A stretch of 64,000 nt of DNA, from assembly GCA_003116875.1 (NCBI GenBank), contig BCKT01000009.1, positions 62,001 through 126,000 on the forward strand, written 5' to 3'. The DNA comes from Takashimella koratensis. Taxonomy: Eukaryota; Basidiomycota; Tremellomycetes; Trichosporonales; Tetragoniomycetaceae. Both the position numbers and the translations under genes were made by a program. The notes beneath the pieces are model-generated. The model had not been told where the DNA came from and did not search any database. It saw nothing but the letters and a program-made list of their open reading frames with translations. Positions 46,882 to 60,296 of the stretch are shown piece after piece (position 1 is the stretch's first letter; each line of letters opens with the position of its first letter).

Positions 46882-48637
46882 TTACGAACGAGCAGTGCCA
46901 GACGAGCCAGAAGCTCCCACAGACTTCGAAGGTCCACAGGACCCAGAAAAGTTCGAAGCTCGAGAGCCACCCGGGGAGTGTTCAAGCTTGTCAAAGTCGT
47001 CGACGCTCTCGTCTCCACGCTTCCTGGTGATACCTTTGGACTTTTTCGAATCTTCTCGGTCCTTGGAGTACTTGCGACGTAGATACTCTTCGTCGTTCTC
47101 GAATTGAGGGGTCTCTGAATCGTTCTTTCTCTTGCCTACCACTTGGGCGCCATCGTAACTCTAGCGGAGTCGGGCGATGATAAGCATTCGTGCTCAATTC
47201 CGATACCACTGTGGAGTGCAAAGCCCAAACCAAACTCACCTCGGAGACATAGCGGATGAACCCGACGACATCATCAATCAGCGCGTTGACGTCAGATTCT
47301 TGGCCAACCAAAGAACGGATGAGTCTCGTCTTGGTGTGTGCCTGTCGGATGCGGTCGTCCAGGTCGTTGAGAGCACATCTTTCCGTTTGGCAAGTTTCGG
47401 CAATGGAGGGCGGGGTGGACGGGGTAGGCGGGAAGGGCGGGAAGGTCAGGATGGGCGGGGTCGGCTCGGAGTTGGGGTCAACACGGCTAGAGGGTGGCTT
47501 CCTCATGATCAGACCACAAGTAGCGCCATGAAGGACACATCGGAGGCATGCTGGGATCAGATTAGCTGGGGGAAGCCATGAAGGGAAGGAGTAATACAGG
47601 TGGGGATAAAAGATACGGTAGACGAATCGACTCACCTCCAATGATTTGAATGCATGGTTCCTGGCTCTCCGGGTGAACAGTCTTGATTCCGAATCCAAAG
47701 CATGTTGCGCCTTCCTTGTCGCACTTCTGGCAAGGGGACATGGCGAGGTAGACTTCTTCGTCGGTTTCGAGGCGTTTGGCGACCGGTTTGATTCGGGAAC
47801 CCGATGGGTTAGTCTTGAGTTTCTCCTCGATCGCTTTGTGCAGATTCTGACAACGGCATTGGTCAGTAGACGACCGGAAGTGGGTTGGAAGCGGGCCGAA
47901 AGTCGTGGGCGGTAGTCACTACTTACCTGCAGCTCTGGATAGGAGTCATTGTTCATCCTGGTACCACCGACAAGCTTCATGGGATAGACAGCGTGATCGG
48001 CGGCATGAACGTAGCAAATGGAACCTTGTTTGCTACCCCCCTCGATCTCGTAGAACTGCTCGGGAGTCCCCCTTGGGACCGGCAGCTTGATTTGTGAAAG
48101 GCTGGGTGGGATAGTGTTGACATTGGTTGATGCAGAAATCGTTGTGGCTTTGTCTTTGTCTGGGGTGGAGTCGGGGGTGAGGCAGAGCGACGGAGTGAGG
48201 CTGTCGTCCTCCTGGCTAGATCGATCGGAGAGGAGTTGAATGTGGGAGCCGACTTTTGACGCAAGTGTGGTGGGAGTGGGGCTGGGAGAGGGAGGAGGTG
48301 GGAGTGGATGCTGCTTCGGAGCTTGTTCATGCTGAGACAGAAAAGCGTCCCAATGAGGCTTGAGCGAAGCGAAGGATTGATCGCGGATGTTTGCTGGAAT
48401 CGCGGCGAACACTTGACCGATGTCATTGCCACGGGTAGTGTGTGGCGGCGGCGGCGGCGGAGGAGGAGGAGTGAGAGTGGGCTTGGTGTCTGCGGACGAT
48501 GTGGGTTGAGCCTTGGGAGGGAGCGCAGGTGGATGGGAAGCAGGAGGTTGACGGGGAGGCTGGGGATGAGCTACTGTGGGGTGAGCCTGTTTGACTGGGT
48601 GGGCGGTCACGCTGGGATCCCAGTACTTTGGGGACAT
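46882..48637 (-). CDS. C6-motif protein F (unknown family, split Zn2Cys6-like)
   Basis: Four exons (48637-47927, 47846-47636, 47550-47240, 47160-46882) give about 503 residues. The N-terminal ~180 are Pro-rich, including a run of eleven prolines after TLT. A conserved block follows (TPEQFYEIEGGSKQGSICYV, VYPMKLVGGTRMNNDSYPEL). Two half-motifs come next: C-QK-C-DKEGAT-C and, 22 residues later, C-LR-C-VLHGAT-C. Together they read C-x2-C-x6-C-x22-C-x2-C-x6-C, the fungal Zn(II)2Cys6 pattern but with a loop much longer than usual. The segment VNALIDDVVGFIRYVSE is helical. The C-terminus is Lys/Arg/Asp-rich (RRKYSKDREDSKKSKGITRK). DNA binding is an inference only. Paralogue G lies directly upstream. 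Confidence 0.75.
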
Positions 48638-49273
48638 TTTGGATGAAGAAGTGTGGAACGGGGAATGGGGCTAGGGGTGAGTGTTGGCGAGAGTGGGGTG
48701 GGATGGAGTGGGGATGGTGGAAGAGGAAGATGAGATGAGATGAGATGAGATGAGATGAGATGAGATAAGGGTGTAAAAAGAGGGAAGGGAAGAAAATGAG
48801 TGGACAAGGAGGAGGGAGAATCGGACGAGGGGTGGATGGAAGGTGCATGGAAGGTGCATGGAAGGTGCATGAGAGGATAGAAGGTGAGGACAGGGACTAT
48901 AGGTGCATGAGGATGACGATTACCCATCGGGAGTAGAAGGAAGGTGGGCGACGGAGGACGCGCTGGTAGAGATGGAAGATGGAAGGTGAAGGTGAAGGTG
49001 GAGGTGGAGATGGGAAGGCTGCGGTGCACATGATTGAAACTGGGATATGGTAATACAGAATGTCATGGACTTGGGCGTGCAGACTAATAACTCGCTGTTC
49101 AGCAGGGGATGGGAATACAGAATGGGACACGAGATATGAAGAGACCATGAACGAGACAATCGTTGAAATCATTGGATGAGTCAAACTACGACTAGACGCG
49201 TCTGGCAGGTCCAGAAGGTCCAGAAGAACCGAAAGACCTAGAAGATCTAGACTTTGATGAGGATCCGGAAGAC
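48638..49273. other. Intergenic, upstream of gene F
   Basis: Leader and promoter of gene F (minus), holding the two simple repeats described for this interval. No gene seen. Confidence 0.45.
48729..48768. repeat. GATGA microsatellite
   Basis: About seven tandem GATGA units just upstream of gene F. A GGTGCATGGAA-type repeat follows at about 48839-48872. A similar GATGA run lies near 18773. Confidence 0.85.
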
Positions 49274-50833
49274 TCATCGGGTTCCAAAGGGTTCCAAATC
49301 CCACGGGAATCCATCGATCACCTCAATCTCGTCGTCGCTGTTGTCTTCGATCTTGTACAATTTTTCGCGAATGTATTTCTCGTCGGCCTCGGGTTCACTT
49401 TTCATTTCGGTGATCGCTTTCCTCTTTCCAATAACACGGACGTTCTCATATTTCTGATTGAATCGTCAGCTCCACCGTCTATCTGAAGCTCTAGCGATTG
49501 CAGTGATGATGAAGTCGAGAGGAGAACCCACTTTATGGACATAGACAACGAATCCGATCGCGTCATTAAGCAGGCGTTCAAGCTGTTGGCTAGTCGGATC
49601 GACAGCCTTCATCAGATCCATGGTGTTCATGGCCGCCATCACTTGTTTCCCCAGTTCATCAGCCGTGGATCCGTTCATTTTCCAGACGTTCAGAGGCGGG
49701 CGGAAAATCGGGGCCTTCATGATGAGTCCGCATTTAACATTGGTGTGAGAGCAGTGGAGGCACCCTGAGCGCGAGTCAGCTGTAATTCCAGGATCGAGGA
49801 ATGATTTTAAACAACTCATCTCACCTCCAATGATCTGTATCCATGGTTTGCGAGTAATCGGGTGCTTTGTTTCAATCCCAAACGCGAAGCAACATTCTGC
49901 TTTCGCTTTCTTGCATTACGGGCAAGGTGAAGAGACTCGGTAGACTTGTTGTTTCGCCTCGAGCTGTTTGGCGACGACGGCGTTGCGGTCTGTACCATCG
50001 GGTTTGGCTTCGTATGCTTCTGTGATAGCCTCAACGAGCGTCTAGGTACGATCGCCAGTGGTGCAAGGGTACGAGTGAGCTGAAGATCTGCATAAATGCT
50101 GGACACGACTCACGTTTAACGCGGTGGTGAAAGCCGACTCCACCTTTTTACCCTCGACAAGGATCATAGGGACAGGTTTATTGTTGCTATCATCGTAAAC
50201 GAAGCAAAATACGTCGGGTTTATCGGCGAGCTCGTAGAACTGGGGCTTCGTGTCCGCCGGCAAAGGGAAGGAGATGAGACGCGGGATGTCAGCAGCGGTG
50301 GGCTTGGGAATGGTCTTGGGGTCGGGAGACTGGCTGTCGGGCGAGAGACGAGAGGAGAGTGGGGCAGTATGAGGGAGATGCACGGTGCGTTGAGTCCCGG
50401 ACGGTGCTGGGGCTTGCGACGGAGCCCCTGGATCATTCTGGGGAACGGGATGGGGGAGTGGCGAGGGCTGTGACGTCGGGTTTGACGTAGGTCGAGGGGT
50501 GTGTTCAGAAGCGCGACGGACTTCTGGCTGAGGAGGGTGTGACTTCCAGTATGTTGGCGTAACGGGGAGAGGAGTTGGAAGTTGGCTTTGAGGCTTGGAT
50601 CCCGCCGCTTTCTGAGGACTGGTGGACGTCTGAGAAGGGCGTTGGTTGGTGGAGACGGCAGATGGGGTGGGGAGTCGGGACTTCTGTTCAGGAGTAGGGG
50701 ATGGACCAGGATGGGTGGTGGGCTTGAGAACGAACGTGGAGGGATGAGTGGGCTGGGGTTTGGGGCTGGGCTTGGGGTTGCCGTAAGTGGTTATGGAAGG
50801 GAGTTTGTCAGGCATGATGGAAGGTGGACGCAT
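49274..50833 (-). pseudogene. C6-motif protein G, paralogue of F with an in-frame stop
   Basis: Same four-exon plan and intron phases as F: 50833-50114, 50041-49825, 49764-49532, 49453-49274. Matching blocks are KPQFYELADKPDVFCFVYDD, PVPMILVEGKKVES, WIQIIGG, CLHCSHTNVKCGLIMK, LLNDAIGFVVYV and VRVIGKRK. In exon 2 the first half-motif reads C-P-stop-C-KKAKAE-C: a TAA at 49916-49918 stands where F has Lys (CQKC). Frame and splice sites before and after are intact, so it is either a very young pseudogene, a polymorphic allele or a read-through gene. A truncated product would stop at about residue 280, before any complete cysteine motif. Start is ATG 50833 or 50815. Confidence 0.65.
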
Positions 50834-51610
50834 GGAGAAATGGAGAGTGAGATGAGAGTGGAAGCGGGAGTAGTGAGTAAAGACGATGCTTATATTGCAA
50901 TAGAGAGATGCGAGAAGGTAAGGGAAAGATGTGATCTATGTTCTAAGAAGTGTGTGAACCGGTCAGTGGACGGCGTGGAAGGTGAGGACACAGAGGGTGG
51001 ATTGGAATATGAGAAGGGAAGGAGATGAGAGGAGGAGAGAATTACAGAGCAAGTGGCAAAGAAAAGGGATGGTTCAAATGGGAGGACAGATGGGAAGGAA
51101 GGTGAGGGATGGAGAAGAGAGAGAACGGAGATGGAAGGTGAAGAGCGGCGTTACAGTGTACAGCACGGTCTGCACACTTGCTCGAGGGAGGCAGAAGAAG
51201 AAAGCTACAAGGAAGGTGGGTTAGATAATATAGGGACGTAGTGTAAGTAGGTAACAGCATAGCAGGTCTCATGACCAAGCAGTCCAAGTGCTGTTCCATC
51301 GCATAGCGCTCCTTCACATCTTATCGACCTCATCTAATCTCCGTGCATGCTCTACTCGGTCCTCAACGGTAGTCCATATGCTTCTCATAGTCGCAGTGGT
51401 CGACGTGTGCCACATCCATTATTGTCCAGCCACGGGCCCGTTGAAATGCGGGTATTGACTTTGCCCCTTGTACCGGTACCCCTACCAAATAAATACCACC
51501 GGTTTCGATCCACGTCTCTCTTTCTCTTTTCTCTCCACCTTTGTCAACAACAACCGACAACCAACAACCAACTCCACATCGGTTCTACGCACCTGGTCCA
51601 TACCACGACC
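50834..51610. promoter_or_regulatory. Divergent promoter region, gene G / nitronate monooxygenase
   Basis: Purine-rich on the plus strand near gene G, CT-rich close to the NMO start. AAATAAATA near 51487 may serve as a TATA element. No ORF with a domain. Confidence 0.4.
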
Positions 51611-53417
<1,807 letters not shown>

Positions 53418-54296
53418 AATAGGAGGGGGGCAGGCAGTTGGCTTGGCACTTCCGTCAGGAGAGGACGATTGTATAGCGGTAGACGAGATAAGATGTAGTG
53501 TTTGTACAGAGTCTTCAATGGAAACAGAAAGTCATGTCAGGACCGATGTATGCTTATTCCGTTGACCTTTGTGGAACTAAAACCGGTCTCACGGAAAGCG
53601 CCCTAGCCGTGCGCCACCACGGCCACCTTGCACTCCCTCTCGTCTCCATCAACAACCTCCCTATCAACAACCTCCCTACTGATCGATTCTCAACCGATCC
53701 GCTGCTCAGCTGGGACACAGGGAGTCCGTCCACCTCAAGCAGGTGAGTCAGAGCTCGAGTATTGGGTCAATCTCAAGTACGTTCTTCCTGCTTCTACACT
53801 CTGGTAGTCTGCATTAGCTGATCAAGATATGTACTGTACGTACCCCTGGTCGTTTGGTTGGTTGTTGCTTGGTTCGCTGGATGTTGGTTCAACCCTGTCT
53901 CGACCTCACACGGACCTCGTCGGTTTCGTTTTTTCCTCTGATCCTCCCCCTCGTTTCTACTACTACCTCCTCATCTCTATCCCTCTCTCACTCACTCCCT
54001 CTTCTCTATCCCCTGCTTCCTTCTTCCTTCTTCCTCTTTCTTTTCTCCCCTCTCTATCCCTCTTCACTCTCTTCATCCTCTTCTCGACTTTCAAACCTCA
54101 CCTCACAGATTCCTCGCTCTACTCACCATCAACCTCATCAGCCCACTCGGCCCCAGCCCCTTCTCCACCTCTGCATCTCTCCAACCACCTCCCAACTACC
54201 TTACCCCTTACTCGATCCCTCCCCACTCCTTCGACCACCTCTTGTCCCAACAAGTCGTGTAGGCAGACACCTCGGGCCCGTTGGTCCTTCTGTCTC
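53418..54296. other. Intergenic and long CT-rich leader
   Basis: NMO 3' flank, then (from about 53940 to 54240) a strongly C/T-rich stretch typical of promoters here. The open frame from 53829 across it is translatable but has leader-like composition. A weak tRNA-like arrangement on the minus strand near 53575-53640 was rejected. Confidence 0.45.
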
Positions 54297-57200
54297 ATGA
54301 TGAGTGGCGAGGCGATCCCCCCAGACCGGGGTCGGGATCACCAAGACTCGTTCGATGCTGATCCTACCTTGATCACTTGGTCCCACACCCCCGACGTTCC
54401 CATCAACGCTCTTCCCGAACTCAAGTCTCTCTCAACCCCCTTGGTTCTTGGCCCATATCTCACAACTCGCCCCCTCCGCGCCTTACCTACTCGTCGCGCC
54501 TCCACCACCTCCCACTCCCAGCTCCACCCTCAAGTTCCCCTCCGACCCTCTCTCATGCCCACTGAGCTTGATGAGACTCAAGACGAGCGGCCTGGGTCTC
54601 CGCCATCAGGGAAGAAACGACGCGTACCTATGTCCCCGTTCTCTTCCTTCCCAGATCACCACAACGACGGAGCCCGCGTCGTCTCCTCTCCTCCAACCAC
54701 AGTCTCGCCTCTTTACACTTCCCAATCTGCGACTCCAGGCTGTCCTCAGGTCTTTTCAACCACCACTACCAGCACGACAGGCAGCACCGACTCTCCCGAA
54801 AGCACCGACTGCCCCGGACCGACTCGGTACCTCCTCGCCCGCCGCCTTCCGAGATCAGCCGAATCTCTCCAAGCATTTGCGAACAAGACGCTGGCAATGC
54901 GGCGCAAAGCTGCGCTATTGCAGCTCTACGTCGAGGGTCAAAGAGCAGTTTCTGAGCTCTTTGGGCTCTCTGGGCTCTCTGGGCTCTCTGGGCTCTCTGA
55001 TACGACCAAACCCTCGGACAGTGGTGGTACGGCTTCGGACCCTTCCGCCTTGGGTAGGGTCAGCGCAAATCCAGCCACGTCGACTGCCACGGACCAGAGC
55101 AACGATCACGGCAACGGCAACGGCAACGGCACGACCTCAGTCTCGCGAAGAAGCAAGAACAAAAATTCAGCGACAAACGTAACGAAAACAGCGGCGTCAA
55201 AAGCAGCAGCATTAGCAGCTGCTGCGTTGCCTGATGTGAAAGAATTCGATAAACTCGTTGCTGATCTCGACGTGTTCTTGGCAAAAGATTGGCCAAGGGA
55301 TTTGGTGTTTACCTCTGAGACGGGATCGGGGGTGGCGACGTCGACGGCGGTTCAAGGACCGGTCCCTGTTTCCGGAGGTAATGAACACTCCAACTTTATG
55401 CTTGGTCGCATGGGTCAATGGCGAACGAGGTACGCGCGTCGAATCGCACAACGGGCAGCGAGGAAGCCTGTGCCCCGAGGCGGGTGGGCTCCCGAGGGAA
55501 GTTTCGAGCTTGATATCCCAACTCCGGGTGAGTGAAACACTGACATTCGGTGGTTGCCTTTCGTCATATGTCGTTTGGGGAATGGGGAAGAGATCTAGCT
55601 ATGGAGTTTGTTTGCTGACATTGCGTTTTCAACTCTTCCTCTCTTACCTGCTCTTTTCGTTTGTCTCTGGGATATCTTCACATGCTTTTATGTCCTTGAG
55701 GACGGGCAGCTTCTAAACGACTTCGAGATCGGTCGAAACAACAAGCTTCAATCATCAGGCTGGTCGAGAGCCTGAGGGCGCTCGTTGCGAATACGAAAGA
55801 CGCGATCGGGGCTGCGCAGGGTAACAAGACTGGGCTGGCTTCGACGTCGAGTTCGGGGCTTGTCGAGGGCCGAAGAGAGGTGAAGAGTGATGAGCCGGGT
55901 CCAGCGGAGCGAGCGAGTGGGGGCACGGATACGGTGGGGATGACTGGGTCGACCGGTACAGGTGAAAACGCGGACAACATAGCGTCGACAGTGACAGTTC
56001 AACCAAGCTCAAACGATTCCACCATGTCCAGCCAGTCGACTTCTGCCAACTCAAGCAACCAACCCCCAGTCCAGGGCAAGAAGAAGAAAGGAAAGAAGAA
56101 GAAACGAAGCGTACTCGCTAATCAGAGTAACCCGCATCATGTTGATAACTGTGAGTAGAGGTTGGGTTAGCGCATACATTACAGTCCAATTTTGTCTGGG
56201 ATAGGCTCTGAGCTTGATTTGGATCACCTCGCACCCCCATTTGTAATCGGCAGCTAACCGTTTCTTTTCCTTTTCCGCCCTTGTCATTTTCGTACCCACC
56301 TAGATCGGCCATCTCGTACCCTCCAAGCACCAACAACGGATCCGCTCGAACCATGGCCTCACCACGCGAGTCTCCTCTTCCCTCCTTCGATGCTGTTCCT
56401 ATCCACTCGACCGCCTGTCCGGACTCGACAAAGGCGGGTGAGGAGTGACGATGTCGACGATGTCGACGATGCGGACAAAGCGGTCAAAGCCGAGACCGCT
56501 CAGGATGTTCAGAGCATCGAGGCGAAAGAAGCAAACGAGGCTTCACAGACGACCGAAGCCAAGGATGAAGCCAAGGTCAAAGAGGCGGTTAGAGATGAGC
56601 TCCAGTCTGTGGAAACGGGGTCCACGCCTCAGTTGTCACGGACGCTAACTCAGACACCGGCTCTCACGCCCACGTCTCAGATCACGGCCACAGTCGCTCC
56701 AGGTACACCTACCACTCCTCCTTCCCCATCCCCTGTCCTTGCTCCTTCCCCACCTTACCCACCCTTTCCTCCATCACAGACCTCTTCTCAACCCAACGCC
56801 GACTCTGAGCCCAAACCAAAACCCCGACGCAAGTCCAAGTCCAAATCAGACTACACATACACATACACCCCCGTTGCACCCATTCGACCCGCCGAAGACG
56901 ATTACATCTGTTGTTTCTGTGACTATGCCTTGTTCTTTGGTACGGAAGCGGAGAGGAAGAGGGCGATATGGATGAGAAAAGCGGAGATTAAGAGGAGGGA
57001 GAAAGTGGCGAGGCAGAGGGAAAGAATGAGGAAAAGGAGAGTGGTAGGTACCGACAGTGGGACGGAGTTGGATAGTGAGAGTGAAGATGGGAGTGAAGAT
57101 GATGAGGATGAGGATGAGGGTGAAGGGGAGGGGGAGATGGACGAATGTGGAGGAGCGGAACATGGTCGTTGCGCGTAAGTCTACCTCTTCAAACAGACAC

Positions 57201-57306
57201 GCTATATCTAGCTCGAACGCTGACGAGTGAAAACAGATGTGGTCGAGCGCTCCCACCTCCGAGACCGCCGCCGCCATTACCGCCAGATGTATTGAGACCA
57301 ACGTGA
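54297..57306 (+). CDS. Conserved fungal protein with CCFC motif, function unknown
   Basis: Four exons (54297-55527, 55710-56150, 56304-57174, 57237-57306) give about 870 residues. Mostly low-complexity Ser/Thr/Pro sequence with three ordered islands. One is ESLQAFANKTLAMRRKAALL; the next, LPDVKEFDKLVADLDVFLAK, is followed by Arg-rich RYARRIAQRAARKPV. The third, DDYICCFCDYALFFGTEAER, leads into a long Arg/Lys helix (RKAEIKRREKVARQRERMRK). I recall similar CCFC-xY-xLF-xGTE motifs in uncharacterised proteins of other fungi; that is memory, not a search. An acidic tail and CGGAEHGRCACGR follow. A 9-base tandem repeat (about 54957-54998) encodes repeated Gly-Leu-Ser. The start is the first ATG after the CT-rich leader; an upstream in-frame ATG at 53829 is possible. 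Confidence 0.7.
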
Positions 57307-58401
57307 TTGATCCTCAGTCGTCGTTCAAGGTCCTGTCCACTCCTTGACTACTTGATCGCTCTGGTCAGACTGCTTTGCTTGAATCGCTTGTGAACAATGT
57401 ACAGTAGATTAGGACAAGTGCGTGGTCGATTTCCTTGGACGCTCCGGAGGTCGAGTGTACACGAATTTATTTTGGCTCTTCTCCCCATTCCATGACTCGT
57501 GATACACGATTCACGACACACGATATACGACACACGACCTACGACATACGACGCATGACACTCATTTTTTATATCCCTTTCCCTTTCTCGACCACTCTCA
57601 AGGTATACAAGACGATTACGATGACGAATGACGGATATACGTGAAAAAAAAAGAACACGAGGCGTACGACAACGAAATCAATCATTCGTGAATTAGACAG
57701 TCAGATAGGCGAGGCTGGATGACGAAAGATGACCTTGACCTTGACGACGGACAAAGTATATACTGATGATGATGAACGATGTCAGTGGTAGCTGTAGCTT
57801 GGATTATCGAATGACAAGATGTATACCCAAATTTATCTTGTGCGTCAATTTGTTCTCAGTCCTTGAGTACAATCCAGGTTCAGAGAAGGAGAAGGGATCA
57901 ATTCATCTTTGATCAAAAGACTCAGCAAACCTCTCATGAGCTCGAACCATTCCAAACAGCTTGTTTTCCATTTCGTTTTTGTGATCTAGTAATCATGGAA
58001 TAAAACTACGAAACCCCCCCTCTCCCCCCGCGCCGGGCGCTCTTCACTTCTCTTCTTCACTCGTGTCCAGACCCAGACCAAACCAGACCCGACTCGACCC
58101 GACCCGACCCTCGTATTGACCATGTCTTTGTTTTATTCCTTGTTTTTTTTTCAATTTTCTACCACCACTCTTCTCCTCCTCTCGTCACCGACATGAACTC
58201 GTGTCCGCTCTTCCACGTAGCTTTACAAAGAATAGAAGAAACAGGCCACACACCAGGTGTCACTGCCCACGCCGCTTTGCCCTCGCACACTAACGAAAGG
58301 CAATTTTCCACCCTGCCTACCTCGCTATCAGCGCGAGTAGCCCCCCCCCCCCCCCTCTTAGACCTCCAACTCCTCGATCCGACGACCACCTACATCCTCG
58401 C
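57307..58401. other. Convergent intergenic region
   Basis: 3' flanks of the CCFC gene and of ZWF1. Holds degenerate ACGAYAYACGAC-type repeats (about 57505-57560), a CCAGACC/CGACCC repeat (about 58066-58110) and a C tract (about 58339-58354). No gene supported. Confidence 0.5.
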
Positions 58402-60296
58402 TTAGAGGTTGGCGGCGACGTTGGTCTGGGGCCAAGTGCTGCACAATGTCAGTCCTGTCCTGAATACCTACTTTGCACATTCCATCCCAAGCTGCACTCA
58501 CTAAAAGTCCGTGTCGGTCCGCTTGTACCCGTAACGAGAGGTAAAGTCATCGAGGTTCTCGGGTCCTCGCGATCCGTACGGGTACGGCTCTGGCTTGGGC
58601 TTGTCCCCATCCTGGCCCTCGATCCAGTGCAAGATCGGGGTGAAGATCTTCCATGCGACATCGAGCTCATCGTCACGGACAAAGTTGGAGTGGTCACCCT
58701 TGAAAGCGTCGAGGATGAGGGCCTCGTAAGCGGCAGGGATGTTGGCGTCGGTGAATCGGTCCTTGTAAGAGAGGTCGAGCTCGGTAGGGATAGCGCGAGA
58801 GACGAACCCAGGAAGCTTGGAGTTCATCTTGAGGTAAACCGCCTCGGAGGGCTGGATACGGAGAACAAGCTCGTTACGAGGAACGTCGGTGAAGATGCCC
58901 TGGGTGACGTCCTTGAACTGAATACGGACCTCGACCTTGGCCTCGTTGAGCGCTGGGTGGGTCAGCGGTGTCAATGGAGCAAGAAAGGGGATAAATGTGA
59001 AATAAGGGGCAGAAGAGTAAGGAAGACGTCTGCTCTGGGAAGAATGACCGCTGCACTCACCCTTGCCGGCCTTCATGATGAAGGGAACACCTTCCCAGCG
59101 GGGGTTGTTAACCCAGAGGGTCAAGCCCGCAAAGGTTGGGCAAGTCGAGCCCTTGGGGACGGTGTCGTCGTCGAGGTATCCGGGCTTGTCACCCTCGGCG
59201 ACGTACTGGCCGAGGAGGACGTCCTCTCGCGCAATCGGGGGAATGCAGCGGAGCACCTTGACCTGGAGGATTAGTATACTGCTGATGCAGATGAGACGCA
59301 CCTTCTCGTCACGGATGTCCTCGGCGGAGAAGGAGACGGGTCGCTCCATGGCGAGAACGGAAAGGGTTTGCAACAAGTCTGCAAGGCGTCAGTTGCTGCT
59401 TTGAACTGAAGACATCAACTTACGGTTCTGGCAGACGTCACGGATGATTCCAAACTCGTCAAAGTAGCCACCACGTCCCTCGGTACCAAAGGGCTCCTTG
59501 AAGGTGATTTGAACGTTGGAGACAAAGTTTTTGTTGAACGAGGCATCAAAGAAGACGTTACCGAAACGAAGAACGAGCATGTTCTTGACCATCTCTTTAC
59601 CGAGGTAGTGGTCGATACGGTAAGTTTCGTTCTCTGCCCACTCTGCCTTGAGCTCGGACATCATGGCGCGGCATGACTCGAGGTCCTTGCCGAATGGCTT
59701 CTCGATGATGATGCGGTTAAGGCCCTTCTCGGAGTAACAGTTCTTCTTGAGGCCACGAGCAACGACGGTGAAGACGGAAGGTGGGAGAGCCATGTAGAAG
59801 AGACGGTTTCGCTTAGCTTCACCCTTGGATGATCGAGAGTTCTCGAGCTCCTCAACGTGCTTGAGAAGGTTTTGGAAACCAGAGTCCTCGTCGTACGCGC
59901 CAGCGATGTAGGACGAGATCTTCTTAAACTTTTCAACGGCCTCGTTCCACTCCTTCTCGTCACCCTTGGGCTTGCCAAGGTACTGCGTCTCGCGCTTGTG
60001 GAACTCTTCGTCGTCCATCTCTGCGGTGGTTGGCGTTAGCGGGGTTACAAGAGAGGCCAAAAATTGCCTTGCTCGACCAAGGGACAGGACATACTGGTAC
60101 GAGCGTAGCCGACAATGTGGACATCCTCCGGGAGGTGGCCCTCGCGGAAGAGGTTGAAGAGCGCTGGGAAGGTCTTCTTCTTCGCAAGGTCACCGGAGGC
60201 ACCGAGGACGATGACGACGGTCTCGCCCGACAAGGCGTCACCCGAGGTCTCCATCGACGGGATCGAGCCCTTCTTCAAGTGCTGCTTGGTAGACAT
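58402..60296 (-). CDS. ZWF1: Glucose-6-phosphate 1-dehydrogenase
   Basis: First enzyme of the oxidative pentose-phosphate pathway, in the cytosol; makes NADPH. Six exons (60296-60095, 60020-59424, 59378-59302, 59262-59061, 58952-58502, 58438-58402) give about 521 residues. Motifs: NADP site [41 protein letters not shown], the active-site peptide [28 protein letters not shown], and [20 protein letters not shown]. The last exon is 37 bases after a GTGAGT donor that overlaps an apparent stop (TTTTAG). Splicing gives [12 protein letters not shown], which matches the usual fungal YxWP ending, so the true stop is at 58402-58404. Start ATG 60296 was preferred; an in-frame ATG at 60417 would add 40 residues. 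Confidence 0.96.

Noticed and set aside
53570..53645. tRNA-like sequence on the minus strand (A-box-like TGGCGCACGGCTAGGGCG, B-box-like GGTTTTAGTTCC)
   Set aside because: The acceptor stem pairs partly, but the anticodon and T stems do not fold and no U33 position can be set; likely chance.
53829..54296. N-terminal extension of the CCFC gene from ATG 53829
   Set aside because: The stretch is CT-rich with leader-like composition (Ser/Leu/Pro only); ATG 54297 follows directly and fits better.
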